Part shown: positions 1 through 6,934 of the stretch, piece by piece
How positions within the stretch are numbered: position 1 is the stretch's first letter
Layout: each line of letters starts with the position of its first letter
Assembly: GCA_003650585.1 (NCBI GenBank)
Contig: QMQS01000040.1
Location: forward strand, 1 to 8,632
Length of the DNA stretch: 8,632 bases
Direction: 5' to 3'
Origin: Candidatus Woesearchaeota archaeon
Lineage (GTDB): Archaea; Nanobdellota; Nanobdellia; Woesearchaeales; B29-G15
Notes under the pieces: model-generated
The model's database searches: none
Told to the model about the DNA's origin: nothing
What the model saw: the letters and a program-made list of their open reading frames with translations, nothing else
Translations under genes and position numbers: made by a program

Positions 1-3000
1 CTTGGTAATTGCTCGCGCTCTTCTTCATTCTCTTCTGAAACCCCACTCAGGGGTTGCTCTTGTTTTGGGGTAGCAGTGGCTCCATCAAACTTGCTTGTAT
101 CAAAACTATCATCACTCTCGAAAATCTCCTCCTCTGATTCACCCTCTGACCCACCTTCTCCTGATTCGACAGGGGTTTCGGATTGAGTACTCTTGCTCTG
201 TTGTGTTTGTTTCTTCTCTTCCTCCATCTTAGCCAACTTGAGCACTTCAATTGCCTCCACCCTTGACTTGCCCCTAAGTTTCTCAGCAAGCCCGGCATCA
301 CCAACTACCTTCTCAACCCAATCTGCAATGTCGTTTTTGTTCTCATTCACATGGCGAGCATAGGTCTCATCATCCATTGCCTCCAAAACATCTATCAACT
401 CATTTAGGCTCATTGCAGTCAAGCCATTATCAAAACTTATGGCTTGGTTGCCTGAGTAAACAACCTCAAACTTGCTCTGTTTTGCAACCTCTGCTGTGGC
501 CTTTGTTTCAGCTGTGCCCTGCTTTTGCTTCAAGTACTTCTCTCTCTCCTTCCTCGCCTGCTCAACTGCCCTCTGTATCTCCCTTAGGTCCACAAGCTCT
601 ATCTCTCGATGTTTGGGCTTTTTACCTAGTTTTTTCCAACGCTTCTCTACTTCTGGCTTGAGCGTTTCTAAGTAGATATCCACCATATTGAAGTTGCCTG
701 ACTTAACCTTGTCCAGGGCTAATTTGAGTTCCAGCTCTAGGTCAAAAACATCCTCACCATTGTCCTTGAGTTGCTCCAATTGGTACTCCAAGTCATCAAT
801 TATTTGGTTGTACTTGTTGTACTTGGCCAACTCCTCATCTGTAAGTCGGTGTACGCTGTGGAGTATAGGCCTAAAAGTGACGAAATAGGGCTTACCATAG
901 TTCCAGGCAGGGTTCTCTAACATACCTGTCCCCACAGTTGCCTTAACCAAACTTCTGAGTACCTCCTTGCCGTATTTTGTCGCAATCCTTTTGAGGTCTC
1001 CTTCATCCCTTGTACGCATCTGTATCTCTGTGTTAATGTTTGCCTTGATTTGAGAAGCGAAGTCTGTTAGCACCTGGCTCACCAGCAACACACCTATACC
1101 CCACTTTCTAAACTCTCTGCAGGCCCTCTCAATCTGTATAAAGCCCTCCCCGGAGCCACCGAACCTTGGCAACAGCCTATGAACCTCGTCGTAAACCATA
1201 AGGTACTTTAGCTCCTGTGCCTCATCAAAGTGTTCATGGAATACTTCCCTCACAGTGTTGGTTACAAACACATCTATATCCCTTGGGTCGAGTTTATCTA
1301 TTGTAAACACTTGAATCTCGCCAGGTCTAAAGAACTTCTTTAGGTTGATTTTCTCTCTGGCGTCCTGAATCTGTCTTACATTACCATCAAAGGCCCTAGC
1401 ATCAGACTTCTTCAAACCAAACTTGGGATAATGCTTTAGCATGGATTCTGATTCGCACTTTCTCAAAAACCCTGACCATTGAGCTGTTGGGTCAAACACC
1501 ACCACAGCCACATTGTTTTTGAGGCATTCCTCAACAAGCACCTGTGCTGAGATTGTTTTACCACCACCAGTACTACCAGCCACTATAGCGTGGGTTGTTA
1601 GCTTGTTCAAATCAAAATAAGCTGGCTTATTGGACTCTGCTATCTTGCCAATGTAAACATTTCTCGGTGGTCCCTTCTGAGGCAGGGTCTTATAGGCCAC
1701 TTTGAGATGGTACCTCTTCTTCTCCTCTATCTTCTTTCGCACATATATAATCAAAATGGTAAGCAGAATGATCAAAGCAAAGAGTACAAACAACCACCAC
1801 ACCCGCACCTTGCCAAAGAGTTTGTACATGTAGAATGGTTCCACAACTGTCACTACTGTTCTTGCCTCTGTGGTGACATTAAGGTAATCCGCTCTCACCT
1901 CAACTATCTTATCCCCAAGTGGTAAATCCTTTGGCACTCTGTAACTCTTAATAATCGACAAGCTTGTTTTCACCGGATAATTGTCCCTTCCGAGAAAGGT
2001 GGTTAGGTTGTATCTTGGATCCTTTAGGTAGTATGAGAGTGTTACATTATACCTCTCCTCAGTTAGCAGGTTTCTTAGGTCCACCTTGAATTTCAACAAA
2101 CTCCCCTGGTAAATACGCAGGGTTACAGGTGAAACATCCAAAAGCAATGCTTCGATAGGGAGTTTCTCTTTTGATGAAAGCAAAATCTGTAGAGGTATTT
2201 TATCATCAAATGTTCCAAAGAGTTTTATCGAACCATTATACTGTCCAGGGACTCCCCTACCGAATATTGTTATCTTGAAGCTCTCATGCGAATCTGGTTT
2301 AACGAACAACTTTGTCTTGTCCACTTCCACCTTGTCAGAGACATCCCCCTCAACCTTGATATTGAGCTCTGCAGTCTTGTTAGCATAGTTGAAAACATAT
2401 ATCTCTTGCTCATAGAACTGATTCAACCTCATAGTCCTCTTTACCTCTTTGGTAGAGATAAAATGGTCAATGCCCTCCCTCTTCTTGGGCTTCTCTAGAT
2501 ACGGACCTATGCCTGGACCAACCGCTTTCCCAGGTCCCTTACCTGTACCACCACCTCCTGCTTGGGTTACCTTTGCCTGTTCCTGAGATTTTTCCATTTG
2601 GATGTCTTTGACTGTTTCTTGACCTGGGAAGATAGTCACATTAGACACATAGTTATTGTATCCAACCTTGAGTGCCACAATGTGATAGGTCCCTGCCTCC
2701 ACACTCAAATGATAGGTGCCATTGTTGCTAGTTACAGTCATTGCACCCCCCACTATGACTCGTGTGTAAGCAAGTGGTGCGCCAGTGGCTTTGTCTGTCA
2801 CCACACCTGTTACATTCCCTGGTGGCTCTCTTTCACCCCAGCCCTCTGGGCATGAGTCAAAGGGGTCTGTAAAAAAGTAGTAGGTTATTTCCTCGTCAAT
2901 GGGTCTCGCGACCATAAGTTGGTAATTGACAACATCACCTGTGAAGCCCTCAACGAAATCCTCAATATGAGTCACAAAGATGGGTACACCATTCCCGTCC

Positions 3001-3536
3001 TGAAGAATACCCAAATCAAACCTCTCTTGTTGTGGTCCAGACTTCACAAAGGTGTGTGTGGAGGGCACATTGGTTATGTTTCTGTTACCGAGTTCTACTG
3101 TCATATTCTCTGTGAAAGTGTTCACAGCACCCATGTAAGACATGGTTATGTTGAAATATTCATCTATGAACTCAGGTGTGGCTGGTTTAACACTACCCCA
3201 GTCAATCTCTGGGCTTGGTGCAGCATAAATCTCGTGTTGCTCACCGTATTCAAGACAGGGAAAAAGCAGGTTGAGTAAGTCAACACCATAATCATCTACC
3301 GTATATCTCTGGGTGATTGAGAACTCCTGCACCATTACAGCAACCCCGTAGAACCCGTGCCAGTAATATGCCGGTCTGACATCATAGATATGCATAGTTG
3401 TGATTGTACCCGGTTCAGCACCTATCACAACAAAACCCACATAGTAACCAATAATTGTAACCATTATTCCAGAGATGGCTAAGGAAACCACAATAATCGC
3501 TGCTATAGCCATCCTGAATTTGGTGGTTTCATCCAT
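1..3536 (-). CDS. Membrane-anchored HerA/FtsK-superfamily ATPase with large ectodomain (3' end cut by window)
   Basis: Translating the minus strand from ATG 3536 gives an uninterrupted frame of 1178 residues that is still open at the left edge. Order seen: membrane segment at about 9-38; an ectodomain of about 540 residues rich in N-X-S/T sequons; within it a carboxypeptidase-regulatory-like beta domain (about 238-312), a Gly/Pro-rich linker (about 325-353) and two Ig/NEW3-like beta domains (about 359-457 and 459-568); a second membrane segment (579-598); then the ATPase. Walker A is AGSTGGGKT (653-661), Walker B is LMVYDEVHRLLP (779-790), and a LLVSQ sensor-like strand follows at 818-821. 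Residues 1032-1089 match the N-terminal domain of the S26-type protease at 6935-7900. The tail after about 1115 is Ser/Glu-rich and acidic. The family normally works as a hexameric ring that moves DNA or protein; the substrate here is unknown. The ATG lies 8 nt inside the upstream gene and is preceded in frame by TAG, so this start is fixed. Identity as a HerA/DUF87-like ATPase is firm; function is inferred. Confidence 0.88.
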   Translation of the reverse strand, partial: MDETTKFRMAIAAIIVVSLAISGIMVTIIGYYVGFVVIGAEPGTITTMHIYDVRPAYYWHGFYGVAVMVQEFSITQRYTVDDYGVDLLNLLFPCLEYGEQHEIYAAPSPEIDWGSVKPATPEFIDEYFNITMSYMGAVNTFTENMTVELGNRNITNVPSTHTFVKSGPQQERFDLGILQDGNGVPIFVTHIEDFVEGFTGDVVNYQLMVARPIDEEITYYFFTDPFDSCPEGWGEREPPGNVTGVVTDKATGAPLAYTRVIVGGAMTVTSNNGTYHLSVEAGTYHIVALKVGYNNYVSNVTIFPGQETVKDIQMEKSQEQAKVTQAGGGGTGKGPGKAVGPGIGPYLEKPKKREGIDHFISTKEVKRTMRLNQFYEQEIYVFNYANKTAELNIKVEGDVSDKVEVDKTKLFVKPDSHESFKITIFGRGVPGQYNGSIKLFGTFDDKIPLQILLSSKEKLPIEALLLDVSPVTLRIYQGSLLKFKVDLRNLLTEERYNVTLSYYLKDPRYNLTTFLGRDNYPVKTSLSIIKSYRVPKDLPLGDKIVEVRADYLNVTTEARTVVTVVEPFYMYKLFGKVRVWWLFVLFALIILLTILIIYVRKKIEEKKRYHLKVAYKTLPQKGPPRNVYIGKIAESNKPAYFDLNKLTTHAIVAGSTGGGKTISAQVLVEECLKNNVAVVVFDPTAQWSGFLRKCESESMLKHYPKFGLKKSDARAFDGNVRQIQDAREKINLKKFFRPGEIQVFTIDKLDPRDIDVFVTNTVREVFHEHFDEAQELKYLMVYDEVHRLLPRFGGSGEGFIQIERACREFRKWGIGVLLVSQVLTDFASQIKANINTEIQMRTRDEGDLKRIATKYGKEVLRSLVKATVGTGMLENPAWNYGKPYFVTFRPILHSVHRLTDEELAKYNKYNQIIDDLEYQLEQLKDNGEDVFDLELELKLALDKVKSGNFNMVDIYLETLKPEVEKRWKKLGKKPKHREIELVDLREIQRAVEQARKEREKYLKQKQGTAETKATAEVAKQSKFEVVYSGNQAISFDNGLTAMSLNELIDVLEAMDDETYARHVNENKNDIADWVEKVVGDAGLAEKLRGKSRVEAIEVLKLAKMEEEKKQTQQSKSTQSETPVESGEGGSEGESEEEIFESDDSFDTSKFDGATATPKQEQPLSGVSEENEEEREQLP

Positions 3537-6399
3537 TCTCTAGGATCATCCCCCTCAGCGAAGTTATACGCTCATACACACTTTTCTTAAGGTTGTCAGG
3601 TAGCTTGTTGTAGAATTGCAGTATTATGTTGAACGCTCTCTTTGCCTCCTCAATCCTTGTGTTCTCCACAAGATAAACAGCATTGTTGAACAAAGTGTCA
3701 ATCTTTGCCATGTTAATCTGGTCAGCCACCTCTCTTATTTCTCCCAAAATCTGCTCTCTACTTTTGTCAGAGAGTTCGTTGAAGAAGAGTTCCATCTCTT
3801 TGAAAATCACCACTGCTTTGTCAACTTCGTTCCTGTTTAAGTTCTCCTTTGCCTCTGAAATTAAGGCCTGGAGTTTCTCAATAGCCCTATAATCCTGCCT
3901 CCCTTTCACCAGTCCCCAAACCCTTGCGATAAAGCCAAGTGAATGGAGTAGGTAATAGCCAAGCACAACAACAACAATCAGAGCAATAACAAAGGCAACA
4001 CTTGTTTTATCTTTGAGATGGAACAGTTCAGCAATCGAAAAGCCAGTTACACTCTTTATTCTTTCTAAGTGTATCTCATTGCTTAGTGCAACCAGATGAG
4101 TGCCTTTAAGCTTATCATATGGAATGTGGCCTGGTAAAATGTACACAATTGAATCATTCTCTGGCTCGAATCTAATTAATGGGTCATCCAGTAATACCTC
4201 ATTCTTGGTGATTATCTGCAGCTTGCCAGCACTCTCCACCACTCCTTTTGGGACAAACTCCAAGAGGGAAATGTTGTCTTTAGAAAGGTTGCCAGTAAAT
4301 CTCTTGTGTACAAGCGTAACTTTTTCCTTGTTGCCATTGTAATAACTCAATTCAAGATGGTAGAAATGGGTGGTCACAGACAATTTTTGCTGTAAGTCCT
4401 CATTCTTCTTATAGTAAGCACTGAGGTCATACTTCCTTGGCGTATAGCCATTTGCCTTGAGGAACTGGTTTGAGATATTGTGAAGCTCTTCCTTTGAGGG
4501 GTAATAAACTGACCGATCATAATTCGCAACCCTAATATCTGTAATAGTTGAATCCCTCGTCTCGGAGAACATGCGTGTGATGTTCTCAGCCAGTCTCAAC
4601 CTCTCGCTTGAGTTCACTCGCCTAAACCTCAGGTTGTAGATATCTCGGGCAAAGTAATCCATCTGCTTTTTGCGTCTGTTAATATCCTTAGACCAGCTAA
4701 GCAACCCAGCCACTTCCTTTTGCTGTGGCGAGAACCTCGAGGCAGTCTCCAGAAGATTGTCAAGCTCTATCTTGAAGAGATTTGTTTTGTTTTTTATGTC
4801 ATCCACCATCTCTTCATACTTAATATCCTTGAGTGTCTTTGGTGTTCTATCAACATTGAACTGTCTCACTTCTGACTCAGCTGCATTACCACTCTCATCC
4901 TCGCACGAAACCTTCCAATAATAGGTGCCATTCTCCAACCCTGTAATGGTCACGCTCTCTTCATTGTTACCCTTTGGTTCATCACCTGACCACTCCTCAA
5001 GCCACCACTCCTTATCCTCACTCTTAAGCAAACTACAGGTGAATGATGCCTCATCACTCGCCCTAAACACAAGCTCAACTTCCTCTCTTATGAAGCGTGC
5101 CTTATCATCTGGTTTAATTAGCTCTATCTCAGGTGGTATTTCGTCTCTGATAATCCTTTCCAGGTTGACTGTAAAGGTTTCTGGCTTTGTAACTTTGATA
5201 GTGGTGTACTTTGGTTCGTAATCAGCATCATACGCCTCAATCCTGTGCCTCCCAGCCGGAAGGTTAAAGCTTGCCTTGCCATCTTTGTCAGTAGTCTTTG
5301 CTTGGGTATCAATTATCAGCTCAACACCCGGTATTGGCTTCTTGGTTTTGGAGTCCTTTGTAATTACAGTTATCTTGTATGTGTTCAAGACCTCAACTAT
5401 CCTCTCAATTTGCTTTGAATTACCCTCAGAATCCTCAACTTCCAGAATGACCTTGTATTCGCCAGGTTTGGAGTAGGCGTGTGTTGCTACCCTTCCTGTG
5501 GCGTCCTTCCCGTCACCAAACTCCCACCTGTATGTGTAGGGGCTAAACCCGCCTCCTGCATTCAACCCCTCAAATATTGCATCCTCATTCACAAGGGGCT
5601 CATCTGGATCCACATCCATCTCTGCTGTTATTGAATTGGAAATTTCAAACCTAGAAACCTCCTCAAGGAAATTGTTATTGTTTAGGTTCACAGAGTAATT
5701 ACCAGCACTCTTCAAAGCCAGTATTGAGATGTTTAATGGGTACTCTCCAGTTATGTTCTCAGCATAGCTTATTGAGCTTGCTCCTATCTTGTAGATATAA
5801 AGCTTTAGCACCTCACCTTGAGGAGCCTCTATCTCAAGTTTGACTGGGTCGCCCAAATCAAAACTCTGGCTTAATGGTTCTATGCTTATTTTGGTATCAG
5901 GGGTAGAGGCATTGCAGTCATCATCCAAACCATTGTTTGGTATCTCAGTCATACCTGGGTTGATGCTCGGGTTGGTGTCATTACAATCAAGCCCTCCGAG
6001 TTCAGAGGCGACAAAGCTATCATTGTCCCAATCGTTTGTAACAATATAACCAAAACTCTTATTGAATTCTGTAATATTGCCATTCCTTAGCATTACTCTA
6101 AACTCACGCCGGCCTAGTTGAGAGGTGTTTAAAGCCACCAAGTATGATATGTTGGAGATATTGCCAATGTCAATGGCAAGCTCGTTGACAAGGAGTGTGA
6201 AGTTGTGGGTTTGATTAATAGAGCAATTGATGCCATGCAACACCAGGCTAACATTCACGCTCAGGTTGCTGAACTGATAGGTCTTGTTTTCATAATCAAC
6301 CTCAATGAGGGTTTCAAAGCAGGTTGAAGCCACAACCAAGTAAATCATCAATCCAAACAACAGCATACCCAATCCGAGTTGTTTAGTTGTGCTTGTCAT
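3529..6399 (-). CDS. PKD-domain surface protein with C-terminal membrane anchor and cytosolic helical repeats
   Basis: This 956-residue protein begins with a hydrophobic signal sequence (about 8-25). It then shows a sequon-dense N-region (17 N-X-S/T sites before residue 240), a MopE-like acidic/Cys motif (123-163, with DCND and NGLDDDCN), a PKD domain (about 258-338, with WEFGDG at 292-297), a carboxypeptidase-regulatory-like beta domain (340-413) and an Ig-like domain (420-518, with TYYWKVSCEDESGN). A helical stretch (about 520-615) follows, then a beta-rich membrane-proximal module (about 673-762) with EFVPK and DDPLIRF, a pattern I associate with archaeal surface proteins. A membrane segment (about 798-822) comes last, followed by a 130-residue cytosolic tail of two similar helical units. 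Expected topology is outside with a cytoplasmic tail. The start is set by GGAGGG placed 5 nt upstream. It overlaps the RHH gene before it by 17 nt and the ATPase gene after it by 8 nt. Role is unknown; adhesion, receptor or scaffold are all possible. Confidence 0.9.
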   Translation of the reverse strand: MTSTTKQLGLGMLLFGLMIYLVVASTCFETLIEVDYENKTYQFSNLSVNVSLVLHGINCSINQTHNFTLLVNELAIDIGNISNISYLVALNTSQLGRREFRVMLRNGNITEFNKSFGYIVTNDWDNDSFVASELGGLDCNDTNPSINPGMTEIPNNGLDDDCNASTPDTKISIEPLSQSFDLGDPVKLEIEAPQGEVLKLYIYKIGASSISYAENITGEYPLNISILALKSAGNYSVNLNNNNFLEEVSRFEISNSITAEMDVDPDEPLVNEDAIFEGLNAGGGFSPYTYRWEFGDGKDATGRVATHAYSKPGEYKVILEVEDSEGNSKQIERIVEVLNTYKITVITKDSKTKKPIPGVELIIDTQAKTTDKDGKASFNLPAGRHRIEAYDADYEPKYTTIKVTKPETFTVNLERIIRDEIPPEIELIKPDDKARFIREEVELVFRASDEASFTCSLLKSEDKEWWLEEWSGDEPKGNNEESVTITGLENGTYYWKVSCEDESGNAAESEVRQFNVDRTPKTLKDIKYEEMVDDIKNKTNLFKIELDNLLETASRFSPQQKEVAGLLSWSKDINRRKKQMDYFARDIYNLRFRRVNSSERLRLAENITRMFSETRDSTITDIRVANYDRSVYYPSKEELHNISNQFLKANGYTPRKYDLSAYYKKNEDLQQKLSVTTHFYHLELSYYNGNKEKVTLVHKRFTGNLSKDNISLLEFVPKGVVESAGKLQIITKNEVLLDDPLIRFEPENDSIVYILPGHIPYDKLKGTHLVALSNEIHLERIKSVTGFSIAELFHLKDKTSVAFVIALIVVVVLGYYLLHSLGFIARVWGLVKGRQDYRAIEKLQALISEAKENLNRNEVDKAVVIFKEMELFFNELSDKSREQILGEIREVADQINMAKIDTLFNNAVYLVENTRIEEAKRAFNIILQFYNKLPDNLKKSVYERITSLRGMILENG
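3544..3882 (-). repeat. Two-unit helical repeat in the cytosolic tail of the surface protein
   Basis: Protein-level repeat. Residues 843-891 and 900-948 of the 956-residue protein align without gaps at a period of 57, sharing 9 identical positions (for example the A...F pair, F.NEL versus F(Y)NKL, and the D after it) and the hydrophobic pattern. This looks like a TPR-like or four-helix tail. Fold is inferred. Confidence 0.5.
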
Positions 6400-6610
6400 C
6401 TAAACCCTCCAAAATCTGCTTTAGTTTAGCAACCAAGCTTTCATTCCCGGTCAATGAATCCAAAGCCATCGCTTGGCTCTGGAAGTACTTCTGCCTCAGG
6501 ATGCTCCTCACTGCCTCACTCACATCCATAAAATGGTGCCTCTTAGCAATCTCTCTAAGTTGGTCTGCCAGACTCTTTGGCATCCTCACTGAGACAATTA
6601 CATCATTCAA
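6383..6610 (-). CDS. Ribbon-helix-helix (CopG/MetJ-type) DNA-binding protein, TTG start
   Basis: A 75-residue protein whose first 45 residues fit an RHH fold: a beta strand with alternating residues (DVIVSVRMP), helix A (about 12-25), a short turn (HHFMDV) and helix B beginning SEAVRSILRQ. The last 30 residues are a probable helical extension of unknown role. RHH proteins bind DNA as dimers through the paired N-terminal strands and are commonly autoregulators. The start is TTG: no ATG or GTG lies upstream in frame before a TGA stop, and beginning at the internal Met10 would delete the DNA-binding strand. The TTG shares a TTGA overlap with the stop of the preceding RHH gene, and a GGGG-containing ribosome-site-like stretch sits 6 nt upstream. 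It overlaps the surface-protein gene by 17 nt. The RHH assignment is good; the target is inferred. Confidence 0.85.
   Translation of the reverse strand: MNDVIVSVRMPKSLADQLREIAKRHHFMDVSEAVRSILRQKYFQSQAMALDSLTGNESLVAKLKQILEGLDDKHN
6405..6410 (-). promoter_or_regulatory. Strong Shine-Dalgarno of the PKD surface-protein gene
   Basis: The minus strand reads GGAGGG, then 5 nt, then ATG 6399, all inside the end of the preceding RHH gene. It fixes the start of the 956-residue protein and is the clearest ribosome-binding site in the operon. Confidence 0.7.
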
Positions 6611-6762
6611 GATGAACCCCTCTCTTGACTGAGAACATACTCACGAGTGAATTCCCTTATTGCCTCTGCCCTTGATTTATACAGACCCCTCACCACAAGA
6701 GAATCAAGCCAAAGAACTATTTTTTTCGGTAGTCTTATGTTAAGCACTTCAATGGATGTCAT
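6607..6762 (-). CDS. Minimal 51-aa ribbon-helix-helix DNA-binding protein
   Basis: From ATG 6762 to TGA 6607 the minus strand encodes 51 residues. They match the compact archaeal CopG-like RHH layout: strand EVLNIRLP, helix A KKIVLWLDSLVVRG, turn LYKS and helix B RAEAIREFTREYV, with almost nothing beyond the fold. It is the first gene of the operon that ends in the ATPase, and its stop overlaps the TTG start of a second, divergent RHH gene by 4 nt. No clear Shine-Dalgarno sequence precedes the ATG. The leader instead contains 11-bp tandem repeats ending right at the start codon, which makes autoregulation the simplest reading. The sequence differs clearly from the second RHH protein, so the pair is not a recent duplication. 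An antitoxin role is possible for the fold, but no toxin gene is adjacent. Confidence 0.85.
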   Translation of the reverse strand: MTSIEVLNIRLPKKIVLWLDSLVVRGLYKSRAEAIREFTREYVLSQERGSS

Positions 6763-6768
6763 TGTGAT

Positions 6769-6799
6769 TGTAATTGATATGTAATTGATATGTAATTTA
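6769..6799. repeat. 11-bp tandem repeats before the first RHH gene, likely operator
   Basis: Two perfect copies of TAATTGATATG (6771-6781, 6782-6792) are followed by a partial third (TAATTTAT). Their TGTAAT cores start at 6769, 6780 and 6791, exactly 11 bp apart, close to one helical turn, so bound dimers would line up on one DNA face. The array ends within 7 bp of the first RHH start codon. Cooperative RHH binding is inferred, not shown. Confidence 0.7.
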
Positions 6800-6802
6800 T
6801 TT

Positions 6803-6815
6803 CCCTTGATAAGGG
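6803..6815. repeat. Small palindrome CCCTT-gat-AAGGG in the operon leader
   Basis: Perfect 5-bp arms around a 3-nt centre, downstream of the predicted transcription start of the RHH operon. It could be a second protein-binding site or a weak RNA hairpin; its short length leaves chance possible. Confidence 0.35.
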
Positions 6816-6858
6816 GTGTTCATATGCTTTGTGTAATCCTCATGTATTTCACAGGTAA

Positions 6859-6866
6859 TATATAAA
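6859..6866 (-). promoter_or_regulatory. TATA box for the RHH-surface protein-ATPase operon
   Basis: The minus strand reads TTTATATA, a perfect archaeal box A, preceded by purine-rich ATAACA that could serve as a BRE. Predicted transcription start is near 6834-6840, giving a leader of about 75 nt that contains the 11-bp repeats and a small palindrome. A weaker alternative (ATAAATTA, 6794-6801) would give an almost leaderless RHH message. Confidence 0.5.
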
Positions 6867-6882
6867 TGTTATGATTTTGTAT

Positions 6883-6913
6883 ATTACAACGTAGAAAAAA
6901 GGCTTGTTGTAAT
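6883..6913 (-). terminator. Candidate terminator of the protease gene: T-run inside a stem-loop
   Basis: About 22 nt past the protease stop the minus strand reads ATTACAAC, a 15-nt loop containing CCTTTTTT, then GTTGTAAT. Archaeal RNA polymerase stops at T-runs, so the six T's alone could end the transcript. The 8-bp arms also contain the ATTACA word, so the palindrome may instead be, or also be, a regulator site. Confidence 0.45.
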
Positions 6914-6934
6914 CTAATTGTAGTTGTTGTGTAA

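Noticed and set aside
2919..3278. Open frame of 119 codons on the + strand
   Set aside because: It is antisense to the continuous ATPase ectodomain frame, with no ribosome site and no domain.
1..3536. HerA of the HerA-NurA DNA end-resection pair
   Set aside because: The protein has two membrane segments and a large ectodomain, and no NurA-like nuclease, Mre11 or Rad50 gene lies in the window.
6318..6378. Lipoprotein signal in the 956-residue protein (AST-C near residues 24-27)
   Set aside because: Thr just before the Cys does not fit a usual lipobox, and the protein has its own C-terminal membrane anchor.
6383..6762. Toxin-antitoxin module, since small RHH proteins are often antitoxins
   Set aside because: Neither neighbour is a small toxin-like protein; both small genes are RHH proteins and the next gene is a 956-residue surface protein.
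1..6762. Conjugation or type IV secretion locus
   Set aside because: Only an ATPase of the broad superfamily is present; no relaxase, VirB6/B8/B10-like gene, pilin or prepilin peptidase is seen, so the label would go beyond the evidence.
6769..6799. CRISPR-like or mobile-element terminal repeats
   Set aside because: The units are 11 bp, directly abutting, without spacers, cas genes or a transposase; operator repeats fit better.
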